Translations under genes and position numbers: made by a program | Assembly: GCA_001599755.1 (NCBI GenBank) | Contig: BCHX01000007.1 | Span: forward strand, 3,162,001-3,226,000 | Source of the DNA: Gliomastix tumulicola | Lineage: Eukaryota > Ascomycota > Sordariomycetes > Hypocreales > Bionectriaceae | Direction: 5' to 3' | Length of the DNA stretch: 64,000 nucleotides | Shown here: positions 12,825-21,959 of the stretch, piece by piece | Layout of the letters: each line of letters starts with the position of its first letter | How positions within the stretch are numbered: position 1 is the stretch's first letter | Notes under the pieces: model-generated | Seen by the model: the letters and a program-made list of their open reading frames with translations, nothing else | What the model was told of the DNA's origin: nothing | Databases searched by the model: none

Positions 12825-14987
12825 ATGCGCCGTGCTGGCGTGCAGAGGCTTTCCCGCCTCCCGGCTCGAGCAGGGCCAAGCTTGAGCTTGAGTCCGGGAT
12901 TTGGTCGCGGCCTGAGTGTCATCAAATCTCACGATGCGGCCCCGGTCCAGAAATGGCGGTCAGGGGCACCGTCTCTGCTCACCGGATATCACCAGATCCG
13001 GCGATTGAATATCTCGTCCAGCAAGTTGGAAGATGAAGGCGAGACGGGCACCTACAGTGAGGCCGATCATGAGCACGCCGTTATCTCGACCTTTGATCTC
13101 TTCTCCATCGGCATTGGTCCCTCCTCGTCCCACACTGTTGGGCCGATGCGAGCCGGGAACATCTTCGTCGCCGACCTGGACGAGGCCAACCTGCTTCACC
13201 GAGTGCACCGGATCCGGGTCTCTATCTACGGCAGTCTGGCCCTCACCGGCGAGGGCCACATGACGCCCTCGGCCCTCCTGCTTGGCCTCGAGAGCGCCAA
13301 CGTCGAGAATGTCGACACCGCGTACGTCCCCGAGCGCTTCGCCGATATCAAGGCGACCAAGAAGATGTTCCTCGGCCGGGGCATCGGCGAGGACAAGGGC
13401 CGGGAGATCGACTTCGACTACGAGCGCGATTTCATCTGGGAGTGGGGGAAGAAGCTGCCTCTGCACAGCAACGGCATGCGCTTCACCGTGTTTGACGAGG
13501 ACGGGTTTGTCCTCGCGACAAACGACCTCTTCAGCGTCGGCGGCGGCTTCGTCGTCAACGGCGCGCTGTCCATCAACCCGCACACGAGCAAGGTGAAGAG
13601 CCTGGATGAGCCGTCGCACGACGGCGGGGAGCTGCAGGTCGAGGAGACGGGGAAGCATCCTGCGGATCTAGGGGAGAACTTGTTCTACAAGGAGATCCGG
13701 CGGTCGGACGCTGCTGGTCAGCGTAAAACGGGTTTGGATATCAAGGCGATCGAGAATGCCGACGAGGGGCAGGCTGTGCCTGTCTTCCCTCACCTCGCTG
13801 ACGGAGATGATGCTCCTGGTGCTGTGACAACCACATCGGGAGGGGATTCGGTTTTGGAGAGCGGCGCTGAGGATACCGAGTCTTCTGGTCCTACGCCTCG
13901 CTATCCGTTCCATGACGCGGCGAGTTTGCTCGCTCTGTGCCACAAACACAACCTGACCATCGCTCAGCTCGTCTACGAGAACGAGAAGAGCCTTGGCCAC
14001 ACGGACGAGGAGATCTATCATAAGCTCTTCCGAACGTGGCAGGTCATGGATGAGAGCATCCTCGAAGCTGTCCAGGCTCCTCAGGACTCCCTGCTTCCTG
14101 GATCGCTCAAGCTGCACCGCCGAGCCCCAGCTCTGTACCGCAAGCTCACCCGAGGTCTCTATCCCTCCCACACCCAGGACAACGGCCCCAAGAAGTCCTC
14201 TTCTCCCACTGCACCGCAGCCCAAGACAGGTGCACCCGCCCTCCAGGACCCCGCGGCCAAGTCCCTGAGCAAGCGAGGCGAACGCTCCATCACCCGCCGG
14301 CAGCCTCCCCGCGTCCTCGGCGCCGTCGACCACCCGATCCCGCCCTCTCCGCTGCGCCGCACCGCCTTCCCAGCGATGGACTACCTCACCGTCTACGCCA
14401 TCGCCGTCAACGAGACCAACGCGGCGGGCGGGCGCATCGTCACGGCGCCCACCAACGGCGCCGCGGGCATCATCCCCGCCGTGCTCAAGTACATCATCGA
14501 GTTCATCTCCGACGACCCGGAGCGCGACATCCCGACGTTCCTGCTGACCGCCGCGGCCATCGGCATGCTCTACAAGCGCGGCGCGACCATCTCGGCCGCG
14601 GAGGGCGGCTGCATGGCCGAGGTCGGCGTCGCGTGCTCCATGGCCGCGGGCGCGTTCGCCGCGTGCATCGGCGCGAGCCCCGAGACCATCGAGCAGGCGG
14701 CCGAGATCGGCATCGAGCACAACCTGGGCCTCACGTGCGACCCCATCGGCGGGCTGGTCCAGGCGCCGTGCATCGAGCGGAACGCGCTGGGCGCCATCAA
14801 GGCCGTGTCGAGCGCGAATCTGGCGCTCAGCAGCGAGGCCGGCACGCAGAAGGTGAGGCTGGATGATGCGATCCGGGCGATGAGGGTCACGGCTAAGGGG
14901 ATGCGGAACGAGTTTAAGGAGACGAGTCTGAGTGGGCTGGCGACGAGTGTGCCGTTTCATATTCCTGTCAGCGTGCCGGACTGCTAA
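12825..14987 (+). CDS. L-serine dehydratase, iron-sulfur (SdaA) type
   Basis: A 720-residue intronless gene for an enzyme that deaminates L-serine to pyruvate and ammonia. The ATG at 12825 is chosen because upstream in-frame codons lack another ATG. Residues 1-70 are Arg/Ser/Leu-rich with few acids, like a mitochondrial presequence. The beta domain starts near residue 85, with the conserved SSSHTVGPMRAG at about 97-108. The alpha domain begins near residue 515, with ETNAAGGRIVTAPTNGA. Cys596, Cys638 and Cys649 are spaced 42 and 11, as expected for the cluster ligands. The last residue, Cys720, fits the 'tail-in-mouth' fourth ligand of bacterial enzymes. Unlike compact bacterial forms, it has a long linker between domains including a Pro/Ser/Lys-rich stretch at about 440-510. 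The PLP-dependent serine dehydratase family of yeast is unrelated. Confidence 0.92.
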   Translation: MRRAGVQRLSRLPARAGPSLSLSPGFGRGLSVIKSHDAAPVQKWRSGAPSLLTGYHQIRRLNISSSKLEDEGETGTYSEADHEHAVISTFDLFSIGIGPSSSHTVGPMRAGNIFVADLDEANLLHRVHRIRVSIYGSLALTGEGHMTPSALLLGLESANVENVDTAYVPERFADIKATKKMFLGRGIGEDKGREIDFDYERDFIWEWGKKLPLHSNGMRFTVFDEDGFVLATNDLFSVGGGFVVNGALSINPHTSKVKSLDEPSHDGGELQVEETGKHPADLGENLFYKEIRRSDAAGQRKTGLDIKAIENADEGQAVPVFPHLADGDDAPGAVTTTSGGDSVLESGAEDTESSGPTPRYPFHDAASLLALCHKHNLTIAQLVYENEKSLGHTDEEIYHKLFRTWQVMDESILEAVQAPQDSLLPGSLKLHRRAPALYRKLTRGLYPSHTQDNGPKKSSSPTAPQPKTGAPALQDPAAKSLSKRGERSITRRQPPRVLGAVDHPIPPSPLRRTAFPAMDYLTVYAIAVNETNAAGGRIVTAPTNGAAGIIPAVLKYIIEFISDDPERDIPTFLLTAAAIGMLYKRGATISAAEGGCMAEVGVACSMAAGAFAACIGASPETIEQAAEIGIEHNLGLTCDPIGGLVQAPCIERNALGAIKAVSSANLALSSEAGTQKVRLDDAIRAMRVTAKGMRNEFKETSLSGLATSVPFHIPVSVPDC

Positions 14988-15158
14988 GGGAGAGAGTTGA
15001 GCTGTTGGGGTTGACTTTGATACGTATGCGAGGGTATTAGATCTAATTAGACGAGAAAAGGGCCTAGACCTGCTGCCTCCTGAACTATTCATCCGTCTAC
15101 CTGTGTCGAGGCTCAAGGAAAGCAAAACTACTTGTCACGTCATCGACCCCGAATTCCA

Positions 15159-18100
15159 TCATTCATCTTCATCACCTGTCTTAGAGGCTGGACTAACGGC
15201 TCGATGTGTTGCCCCTCTCGATCGAAGAAAATCAGCCATATCGTCGAGGCCGTCAGTGACAGCGAGGTCCAACGCAGTCTTGTTCTGTCCAGTCAGGGCG
15301 TCTATGTCAACCCCATGATCAAGGAGCAGCTTTGTCATTGCGACGGAGCCGCTCCGTATAGCGTAATGAAAGGGCTGCGCGCCGTCAGATCCATCGTTCA
15401 AGGGGTTGAGCTTGGCCGTAAGGTCGGCCCCGGCTTGGATGAGTGCCTCGCACATGGCTAGATTGGCGTTGCGCGCGGCTAGATGCAGAGGTTGTAGGCC
15501 TCGGCCGTCGCCCTGGTTTACATTGGCACCGTAGTCGATGAGAAGCAATGTTGCTTCGGGACAATCGTATTTTACGGCCAGACAAAGCGGCGTGAAACCG
15601 CCGTCGTCTAGTTGGGCATCGGCATCCGCACCACTACCCAGAAGGATTTTCATCACTTTTGTATGGTCTTTCGCTGCGACGGCGTGAAGTGGCGTGTCAC
15701 CATCATTCGCCCTTTTAGCGACATCTGCGCCATTGTCGATCAGGAACTGGACCATCTCGGCATGACCGTTCGCCGCAGTATAATAGAGAGCTGTGTATCC
15801 TTCGGTTGTCGCTGCATTGACATCGAGACCGGCGTCAACGAGTATTCGGGCCGTACTGACGCTCCCACCAACAGCGGCGCGATGGAGCAGTGTAGAACTG
15901 TCAGCCTCGAGGGAATGAATATCCCCGCCGGCGTCAGTAAACAACTCGAGCATGTCAACATGACCTTTCTGTGCAGCAAAGTGAAGCGGAGTGGCTCCTC
16001 CTTCGCAAAGCGCGGCGTGGAGATGGCTCCCAGAGTCCAGCAGCAGCCTGGCGATATCCATGTAGCAGTCGTCCTCGAACGCGACGAGGTGAAGTGCCGG
16101 ATAGCCCTCTTTTGTAGTCTTATGGACGTCTGTGCCAGCCGCAAGGAGCAATTTGCATCCCTCAACGTAGCCACAACGTGCAGCTATCATGAGAGGTGTC
16201 TCGCCGACAGCGTTGCTCAAGTTGACGTTGCTTCCAGCCGCAACGAGCAGCTGCATCTCGTCGACGTATCCCTGCCTGGCTGCAACATGTAGCACTGTCC
16301 AGCCCCGCCGGTCGGTGCTGTCGACATCTGCGCCCGCCCGAAGAAGCTGCGCTGCAATGCTGGTGTGCCTGTTGTCGATAGCTGCCCTCAGGGCTACTAG
16401 ATCTGCGCGTACTTTTTCGTTGGGGTCGTGGCCGCCCTCGAGCAGATGTTGGACGAGTGCGGACTGGCCCGTCAGGGATGCCAGATAGAGGGGGCTGAGG
16501 CCCGGCCCATCCTCACGGATGAAGTCGGAGTCCTCGCCGTAGAATTCGTGATCAAACCAAGTGGACCAGAGCGTCCATATGGGATTGTCGCGGTCGAAAA
16601 GCTCTCGCATGAGTTTCGTGGCCACGGCATCGTCAGGCCCAAGAGTACTGTGCCGTATGCACCAAAACGCTGCATAGTTCAGGAACGCGAACGCTCTGGA
16701 ACTCCATTCCGTCGCGGTCTGCCTCTGCCATACCTCGGGATAGGAGATATAGTGTAGGCAGAGCTTTGCCATCGCGGCATGCTCTGTCGAGTCTATCGTG
16801 AGACTTGGCGAGAGCCTGGGTCTGATAGCCAACATCAGGAACTCCTTGACTGAGAAATGTGTCAAATGCACCGTTGCGAAACGCAGGCTGCCGATGAAAT
16901 CCGTTATCTCAGGATCTGTTTGCTCGGGTCGACTGACTACAGGCCGGATCTCCACGAGCGACTGGCACGGACTCGTGATCTGCGTCTCGACATAGTCTTC
17001 ATCCATGGAGTCCGGGAGGCTGTCAATGTCGATCGGGAGACCGCCGTGGTCCTCCATATCGACGATGACCGCCTCTGTGATCTCCTCGACGGTCAGCGGT
17101 CGGAGTCCAAATGCCACCCAGCGCAGAAGCGCCATGACGCGAAGTCTCTCATCCTCTGACAGCGCCATGATCCTTTGCCAGTTTCTCTCGTAGACGCGTT
17201 CGATCCCAGACGGCGTATCGTTGATGGATTTCTGGAGCTGCTTCTTGTTCATCCCCTTGCGCAGGCTGTCGGACTGCAGCTTGACCCAGAGGAACTGGCC
17301 CTGGCATCTGTCGGCCATACTTGCCGAGATATCGCTGCGGACGTCTTCCGCCTTGTTCGACAGTTTCTTCTCCACTATGGCTCGGGAGTACGCTGAAGTG
17401 TCCGCCTGCGTATCCTCGGGGAAGATCCTGAATTCAGAGAAGTTAATGACTTTGTTGTCGACGGCCAGGACTTCTCGAATCGGGCCTTCGTCGCGACTGA
17501 CCATCAGCACCCGAGTCATGGAGCCTTCGATTGCCCCTTTTAGATCGACTAGGAAGTCTTCCACGCGTGTCAATACCTCATCGAGGCCATCGGCGATGAG
17601 AGTGCAGCCGGGGATCGCCAGGACGATATCTCGGAGGAGTCGAAGTAGTGTGTTGCGTGTGGCTGACTGGCCTGGTTCGTCCAGGAGCCTCTCTCTCGCG
17701 AGCTGGAGGGCGGTATCGTTCTGAGACACAATGCGTGAGATCCAGAACCGTATCGCCACATGGGGATCGTCACGGCTGTCATGCTGCGAAGAAAAGAAGA
17801 AGTATGCAACGGAAGAGGATGCCCCAAGAGTTGATATTGTGTGGTCCACGAGCCTTGAGCACAGAATCGTCTTCCCGAACCCAGCTGGCGCGTGTATCCA
17901 GAGCAATTTAGGCTGCGATTTGGGAAACTCTGGCGACAGCCAAGACTGATACTCGTCTCGATGGATCATCCAGTCGCACGTGTCCTTCACTCTGTTCCGG
18001 ACAGAGTCTTCGTAGATGTCGGCCGACGAGGAGAACCGATCCGTGAGCCAGTTGTGTACTGCTCTGATCCTCTCGTGCTTGCCCTCTGCTTCCAGGTGTG

Positions 18101-18641
18101 CGATAATGGCCTCCAGTCTGCTCAGGTCGAATAAGTCCGGACGTGCCGTATCGTCCTCGACAGGCACAAGCTCGTAGAGCCGGCCCACAAGCTCCCCGAA
18201 CAACGCCACCCGTTTCATCCGCTTCGCTTTTCCTCCCATCGCCCAGCCTACTCTGGCCCATTTCGAGGGCTTGTCAGCCTGCCCGGCTGAAGTTTGCAAA
18301 CCGCCCCCTCTTCCCCCGTCGGGGAAGACCTTCCCCTGGTGTAGCTCATCTTCCCCGAACAGCCTGTTGATGGCCTTGAGATGACTTTCCACCGCCGTCA
18401 GCACCCTCGAGCTATCGAGTGCCTTGTGGTGATGGTGTTCCAGTCGCTCGCCCTTCTGATCGAGTCCCACCTTCTGGCCCCAGCGCTCAAAGAGGACCTT
18501 GTGGCCGTCGAGCTGCGTCGTGAGATCCTCCGAGTCCACACTGAAGCTTCTGTACGTCTGCGCCGTGTCGACGATGTCTTTGCACGAGCTGAAGAGGCCC
18601 GCGAGGCCCACGATGCCCACTGCGAGGCCTACTGGCTCCAT
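15159..18641 (-). CDS. HeLo-NACHT-ankyrin STAND (NLR-like) receptor
   Basis: A 1160-residue single-exon protein. Residues 1-200 match the HeLo domain type (MEPVGLAVGIVGLAGLFSSC start), the membrane-acting cell-death domain known from HET-S. The NACHT NTPase follows, with Walker A APAGFGKT at about 251-258 and Walker B TLIADGLDE at about 347-355. A winged-helix-like stretch follows (about 480-650). Residues about 715-1150 contain roughly 13 ankyrin repeats with TPLH and LLLAAG-type motifs. The order effector-NTPase-repeats is that of fungal NLR proteins used in allorecognition and programmed cell death. All key motifs look intact, so the gene is probably functional. The trigger and any partner are unknown; the downstream gene on the same strand and the divergent vWA gene are candidates only by position. 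Confidence 0.9.
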   Translation of the reverse strand: MEPVGLAVGIVGLAGLFSSCKDIVDTAQTYRSFSVDSEDLTTQLDGHKVLFERWGQKVGLDQKGERLEHHHHKALDSSRVLTAVESHLKAINRLFGEDELHQGKVFPDGGRGGGLQTSAGQADKPSKWARVGWAMGGKAKRMKRVALFGELVGRLYELVPVEDDTARPDLFDLSRLEAIIAHLEAEGKHERIRAVHNWLTDRFSSSADIYEDSVRNRVKDTCDWMIHRDEYQSWLSPEFPKSQPKLLWIHAPAGFGKTILCSRLVDHTISTLGASSSVAYFFFSSQHDSRDDPHVAIRFWISRIVSQNDTALQLARERLLDEPGQSATRNTLLRLLRDIVLAIPGCTLIADGLDEVLTRVEDFLVDLKGAIEGSMTRVLMVSRDEGPIREVLAVDNKVINFSEFRIFPEDTQADTSAYSRAIVEKKLSNKAEDVRSDISASMADRCQGQFLWVKLQSDSLRKGMNKKQLQKSINDTPSGIERVYERNWQRIMALSEDERLRVMALLRWVAFGLRPLTVEEITEAVIVDMEDHGGLPIDIDSLPDSMDEDYVETQITSPCQSLVEIRPVVSRPEQTDPEITDFIGSLRFATVHLTHFSVKEFLMLAIRPRLSPSLTIDSTEHAAMAKLCLHYISYPEVWQRQTATEWSSRAFAFLNYAAFWCIRHSTLGPDDAVATKLMRELFDRDNPIWTLWSTWFDHEFYGEDSDFIREDGPGLSPLYLASLTGQSALVQHLLEGGHDPNEKVRADLVALRAAIDNRHTSIAAQLLRAGADVDSTDRRGWTVLHVAARQGYVDEMQLLVAAGSNVNLSNAVGETPLMIAARCGYVEGCKLLLAAGTDVHKTTKEGYPALHLVAFEDDCYMDIARLLLDSGSHLHAALCEGGATPLHFAAQKGHVDMLELFTDAGGDIHSLEADSSTLLHRAAVGGSVSTARILVDAGLDVNAATTEGYTALYYTAANGHAEMVQFLIDNGADVAKRANDGDTPLHAVAAKDHTKVMKILLGSGADADAQLDDGGFTPLCLAVKYDCPEATLLLIDYGANVNQGDGRGLQPLHLAARNANLAMCEALIQAGADLTAKLNPLNDGSDGAQPFHYAIRSGSVAMTKLLLDHGVDIDALTGQNKTALDLAVTDGLDDMADFLRSRGATHRAVSPASKTGDEDE

Positions 18642-19181
18642 TTGTTGAGCGTCTAGCTGCTTGGCTGGTGAAATCTAGGAGGACATGTAAGGATGATGAG
18701 TCGCTTCAAGGGTGCAGGAAAATTCCCCGGCGCTTTCCCCTCACTCTGTCAACCTTGCTGGCTGCCCAGTGGCGCTGCTTATGCATGCGAGCGGCGTATC
18801 AGAGCCGTTCTGACGAATACGACGTGAGGACGCTGACCTATTTACGGGGATTTTTTTTTTTTTTGCCAAGGAACTGATAGCAGCTGAACATTACGAGAAG
18901 ATTCTAACGGTTTTGGGGTATTCTGGCTGCCTTAATTTGGGCACCCTGCGGGCGATGGTTGCCTTACGAGCCTCTGATCACGTGCTGGATATCTTGCCCA
19001 TGATTTCCTCCGTTTGGCCTATTGGTACTTTCTTACGATACCGAGCTTGCGATGGATCGAATGGGTAGTGTGCCAGCAAGCGTGATCCGGCCCAGTTGAA
19101 ACATTCGTTCAGCTACCTCAGCATTAGCAGGGGCCGCAACAATGAGACCACACTGATAGGAGGGATGGTGAGACAGAGTGA
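18642..19181. other. Intergenic region between two minus-strand genes
   Basis: This 540-bp stretch is the upstream region of the HeLo-NACHT gene and the 3' flank of the next gene. It has a T-rich run at 18850-18864 and a CACGTG core near 18979. No open frame of note. Confidence 0.5.
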
Positions 19182-21543
19182 CTAACCTTCGTCTGAATGA
19201 AATCTCAAGAATTCCAAGCCCTTCTCATAGGGGTAGATCTTCCGCTCGCCCCCCTCCTCTAGCTGAACCAGCCACGCAGGCGTACGGAAGTTTGGCGTCC
19301 TCCCTGGGGCTGTGAAGAAGTCATCCGCCACTACTCGGCACTTGTCAGCTCTTCAATTCTCCCTCATAAGTCCTCGGGCTACTGAAGCTTACAAACTTGG
19401 CTAAAAGTGGTGCATTTATTGCGGCTAGAAATCAGTAGACGAAATTTGTCGTCGGGTCGTCTGAGGATGAAGATCTCGGCATCCGGGATGTGAAACTCCT
19501 CACAATACACGCGGGCTGTTTGTCTGTCGTTCGTGGTTTGTAAATATTCACCCTAGAAGGTCATCCGTCTGGAGATCGGCTGGTCAGGACTCACAAGTGA
19601 AGTGCGACGGATTCGTCGGGCTGGGGATGCTGGAGTCTCCATGCAAACAGTTCCATCTTCATCTCTTCCAGTTGGTCGGCACAGCTTTTGGCATCTTGGG
19701 CGGCAGTTAGGCAATTTGTCCACGTATACGTCCTAGAGAAGAAGCAGCTTACCGCGTGTGTTCGTGAAACTGAAAGTCACGTCCGTGTGCTCAATGCTGA
19801 GCAGTTCTCGCTCTTCACGATATCCATGACAGGGTGCAGCGAGGACCTTCACAGTGGTCTGCCCAATTTCGTGCCTGATTTGGGTGTTGTATTTGACTGT
19901 AAGGTGGCATGAGACATCTGCCCGAGCGAGATAGTAGAAGGAAAGGCTTACTATCAACAATAGTTCTGGAGATATCATTAGAGTCGTGATCTTCGTCCTC
20001 AGCATAGGCGACTGCAATCTCGGCAGAATCCCGCATCTTTGTGGAATGATCGGCAGGAAAGATCTCTTCGGCGTCTCCGGCTGCTTGGCTCAGCGACTTG
20101 TAGTGTAGTAAGAGAACGCTGGCGATGAAATTCCGCGTGTAAAGCCGGTGTCCGAATTCAATGGTCACCGATTCGAGTGAGTTAGGCACGTTGCTGACTT
20201 GGCTGCAAAACTGTCAACTTTGACGATAGTGGACTGGCTGCTGACTGCCTTACTTACCTTTGAAGGTTGAGAATACGAAGTTGGTTGGCTGTTGACGATG
20301 CGTGTGCGAGCATGGTCGACATTCCCTCACGCAGCATCCGAGTTGCCTTGGCCTCGGAAAGGACGTCGATGAAGGATCTTTCGAACTCGGCAATTCCTGG
20401 GAGAACATTCAGTACTTCTTCAGTGGCTCTGATAAGCACCGTGCGTCTTACTTGCAAGATTCACATTCTGGATGATCAGGGAGGGAAGCCTGTTGCTCGA
20501 CCTTTCGGTCATCTTATACAGCATCCATGTTCTCTTCGCTCCGAGCAAACGGAAAGGGAAAGTGAAATGAGAGACTGAGACGGGTCATTAACTGCCATAA
20601 TCCCAACTGTCAGTGAGTTTAGCTTACATGTGAAGTCAGCCAGCTTTGAGGCATGGTGTGGACTATCATCAGCATGGTCAAGGCATTCAAAAATCGGCTC
20701 GCCGTGATCTTGATCTTCAGATCCAAGAACGGAAGACCAGTCCTCATGGAGACTGGCCCGGCCACATATGAGGCGTCTGCTTCCGTTATGTTGTTCAGCG
20801 TACACTTCAAAGGTTATGGGCCGCTGGTGAACATTGGATACGGATGGCGATGTTGCTACTCGGGCAGGAACGAGCTGCGCATTTGCTCTCTCCACGCCCA
20901 TAGAACCCCATGACTGAATCTCTTTGAGAATAGCGGAATGTTCTTTGAGCGTATCGTGAATGTGCGTGGCCTGCGAGCTGTCACGACGGAAATCAGCACC
21001 TGGGGAATACTGAGCTCAAGGACGCACTGGGCTCACTTACTTGACGATGACTCCCATGACGAGATCCAGGCTATTGGTGTGCACCATCAACTGGCTTCTG
21101 AGCGTCGCCAAGTCCGCCTTCTGCGTTGTCCATACGATCTTCTTGTAATCTTTGTTCAGACTGTCGGTCAAACGCCTGGCGAGCCGAGGTGATGCTTCAT
21201 CAGGGTCTGTCGAGGTCGGCTTGTTGTCGGCGATAATGTCATATTTCTTGACAAACTCTTCCATATGGCGCAGCGTCTCTTCGCAGTTACTCAACACCCT
21301 CCTGACACTGGCTGCTCCGTCACCTTCGCTGTCGGATGGGAAGGCCAAGCCAACATCGAGAATCTGTGTCACGCTCCCGCTGTCGAGGACCTTCTTGAAG
21401 GCACCGAGAGTGGCGCTGAGGGAGTAGAGCTGATTCTCGACCTCTTGGAACTCTGCGGGGGCTGACTTGCGGCCCTTTGTGAAAGCTCTTGCCAGGCTCC
21501 ACGCAAGCTTGGATACGGCAAATGCATCAGCATAGGAGGCCAT
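19182..21543 (-). CDS. Nine-exon 'fungal N-terminal domain' protein of unknown function
   Basis: Splicing gives a consistent 631-residue frame. Exons: 21543-21041, 20977-20628, 20574-20452, 20396-20258, 20202-19952, 19896-19753, 19694-19595, 19523-19397, 19340-19182. Introns are 53-71 nt with GTAAG-type donors, except the last, where a GTTTGT donor is needed to keep the frame. The N-terminus (MASYADAFAVSKLAWSLARA and on to about residue 170) resembles the helical N-terminal region found in fungal STAND/NLR-like proteins. No NACHT or repeats follow. The C-terminal 130 residues (VYCEEFHIPDAEIFILRR, then DDFFTAPG) resemble a family I recall from Pezizomycotina without known function. It lies between an NLR-type gene and a VIT/vWA gene. 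The exon model is inferred from splice signals and frame only. Confidence 0.75.
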
Positions 21544-21959
21544 ATTGCGGTCTTTGCGACTGGCCGGTGCTGAAAGCGAGGTGTTTTGGATTTAGAGAAC
21601 TAATATGGGCGATAAGGCATGGGATTGGCGGCTTTGAGGCTTGGAGAAATTGGGGGCCATCCTTCTGTACTCCGCCACGTCAGCTGGACTTGTTGGCGGT
21701 GTCCGAGAAGCTGACCATTGCGGCAGTTCCTGTTATAGGCGGGACCTGTTGGTGCGATGTAACGCTTTTTATTGCTCACCGCTCACTATTCCGTTTGCCT
21801 TGCATATGCCTTGCATCTGCCTCGCAGCGGTTCGCACTCCCGACTCGCGGCATTAAAAGGCGGTAGCTGCCCCTGGAAGTAAAGGCATTCTCTCTTCGTA
21901 TCCTCACTCCTCACTCCTCACTCTTTCTCTCTGGTCACCTTATATAATCGACAGACACC
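21544..21959. promoter_or_regulatory. Shared divergent promoter region
   Basis: These 416 bp separate the divergent starts of the fungal N-terminal domain gene (minus) and the VIT/vWA gene (plus). A CTCCTCACT-type triple repeat and CT-rich stretch at 21897-21935 precede the ATG at 21960, typical of a fungal core promoter. Co-regulation of the pair is possible but not shown. Confidence 0.5.

Noticed and set aside
13668..15125. 485-codon open frame antisense to the serine dehydratase gene
   Set aside because: Arg/Ala/Gly/Asp-rich composition is the mirror of high-GC third positions in the real gene; it has no motifs.
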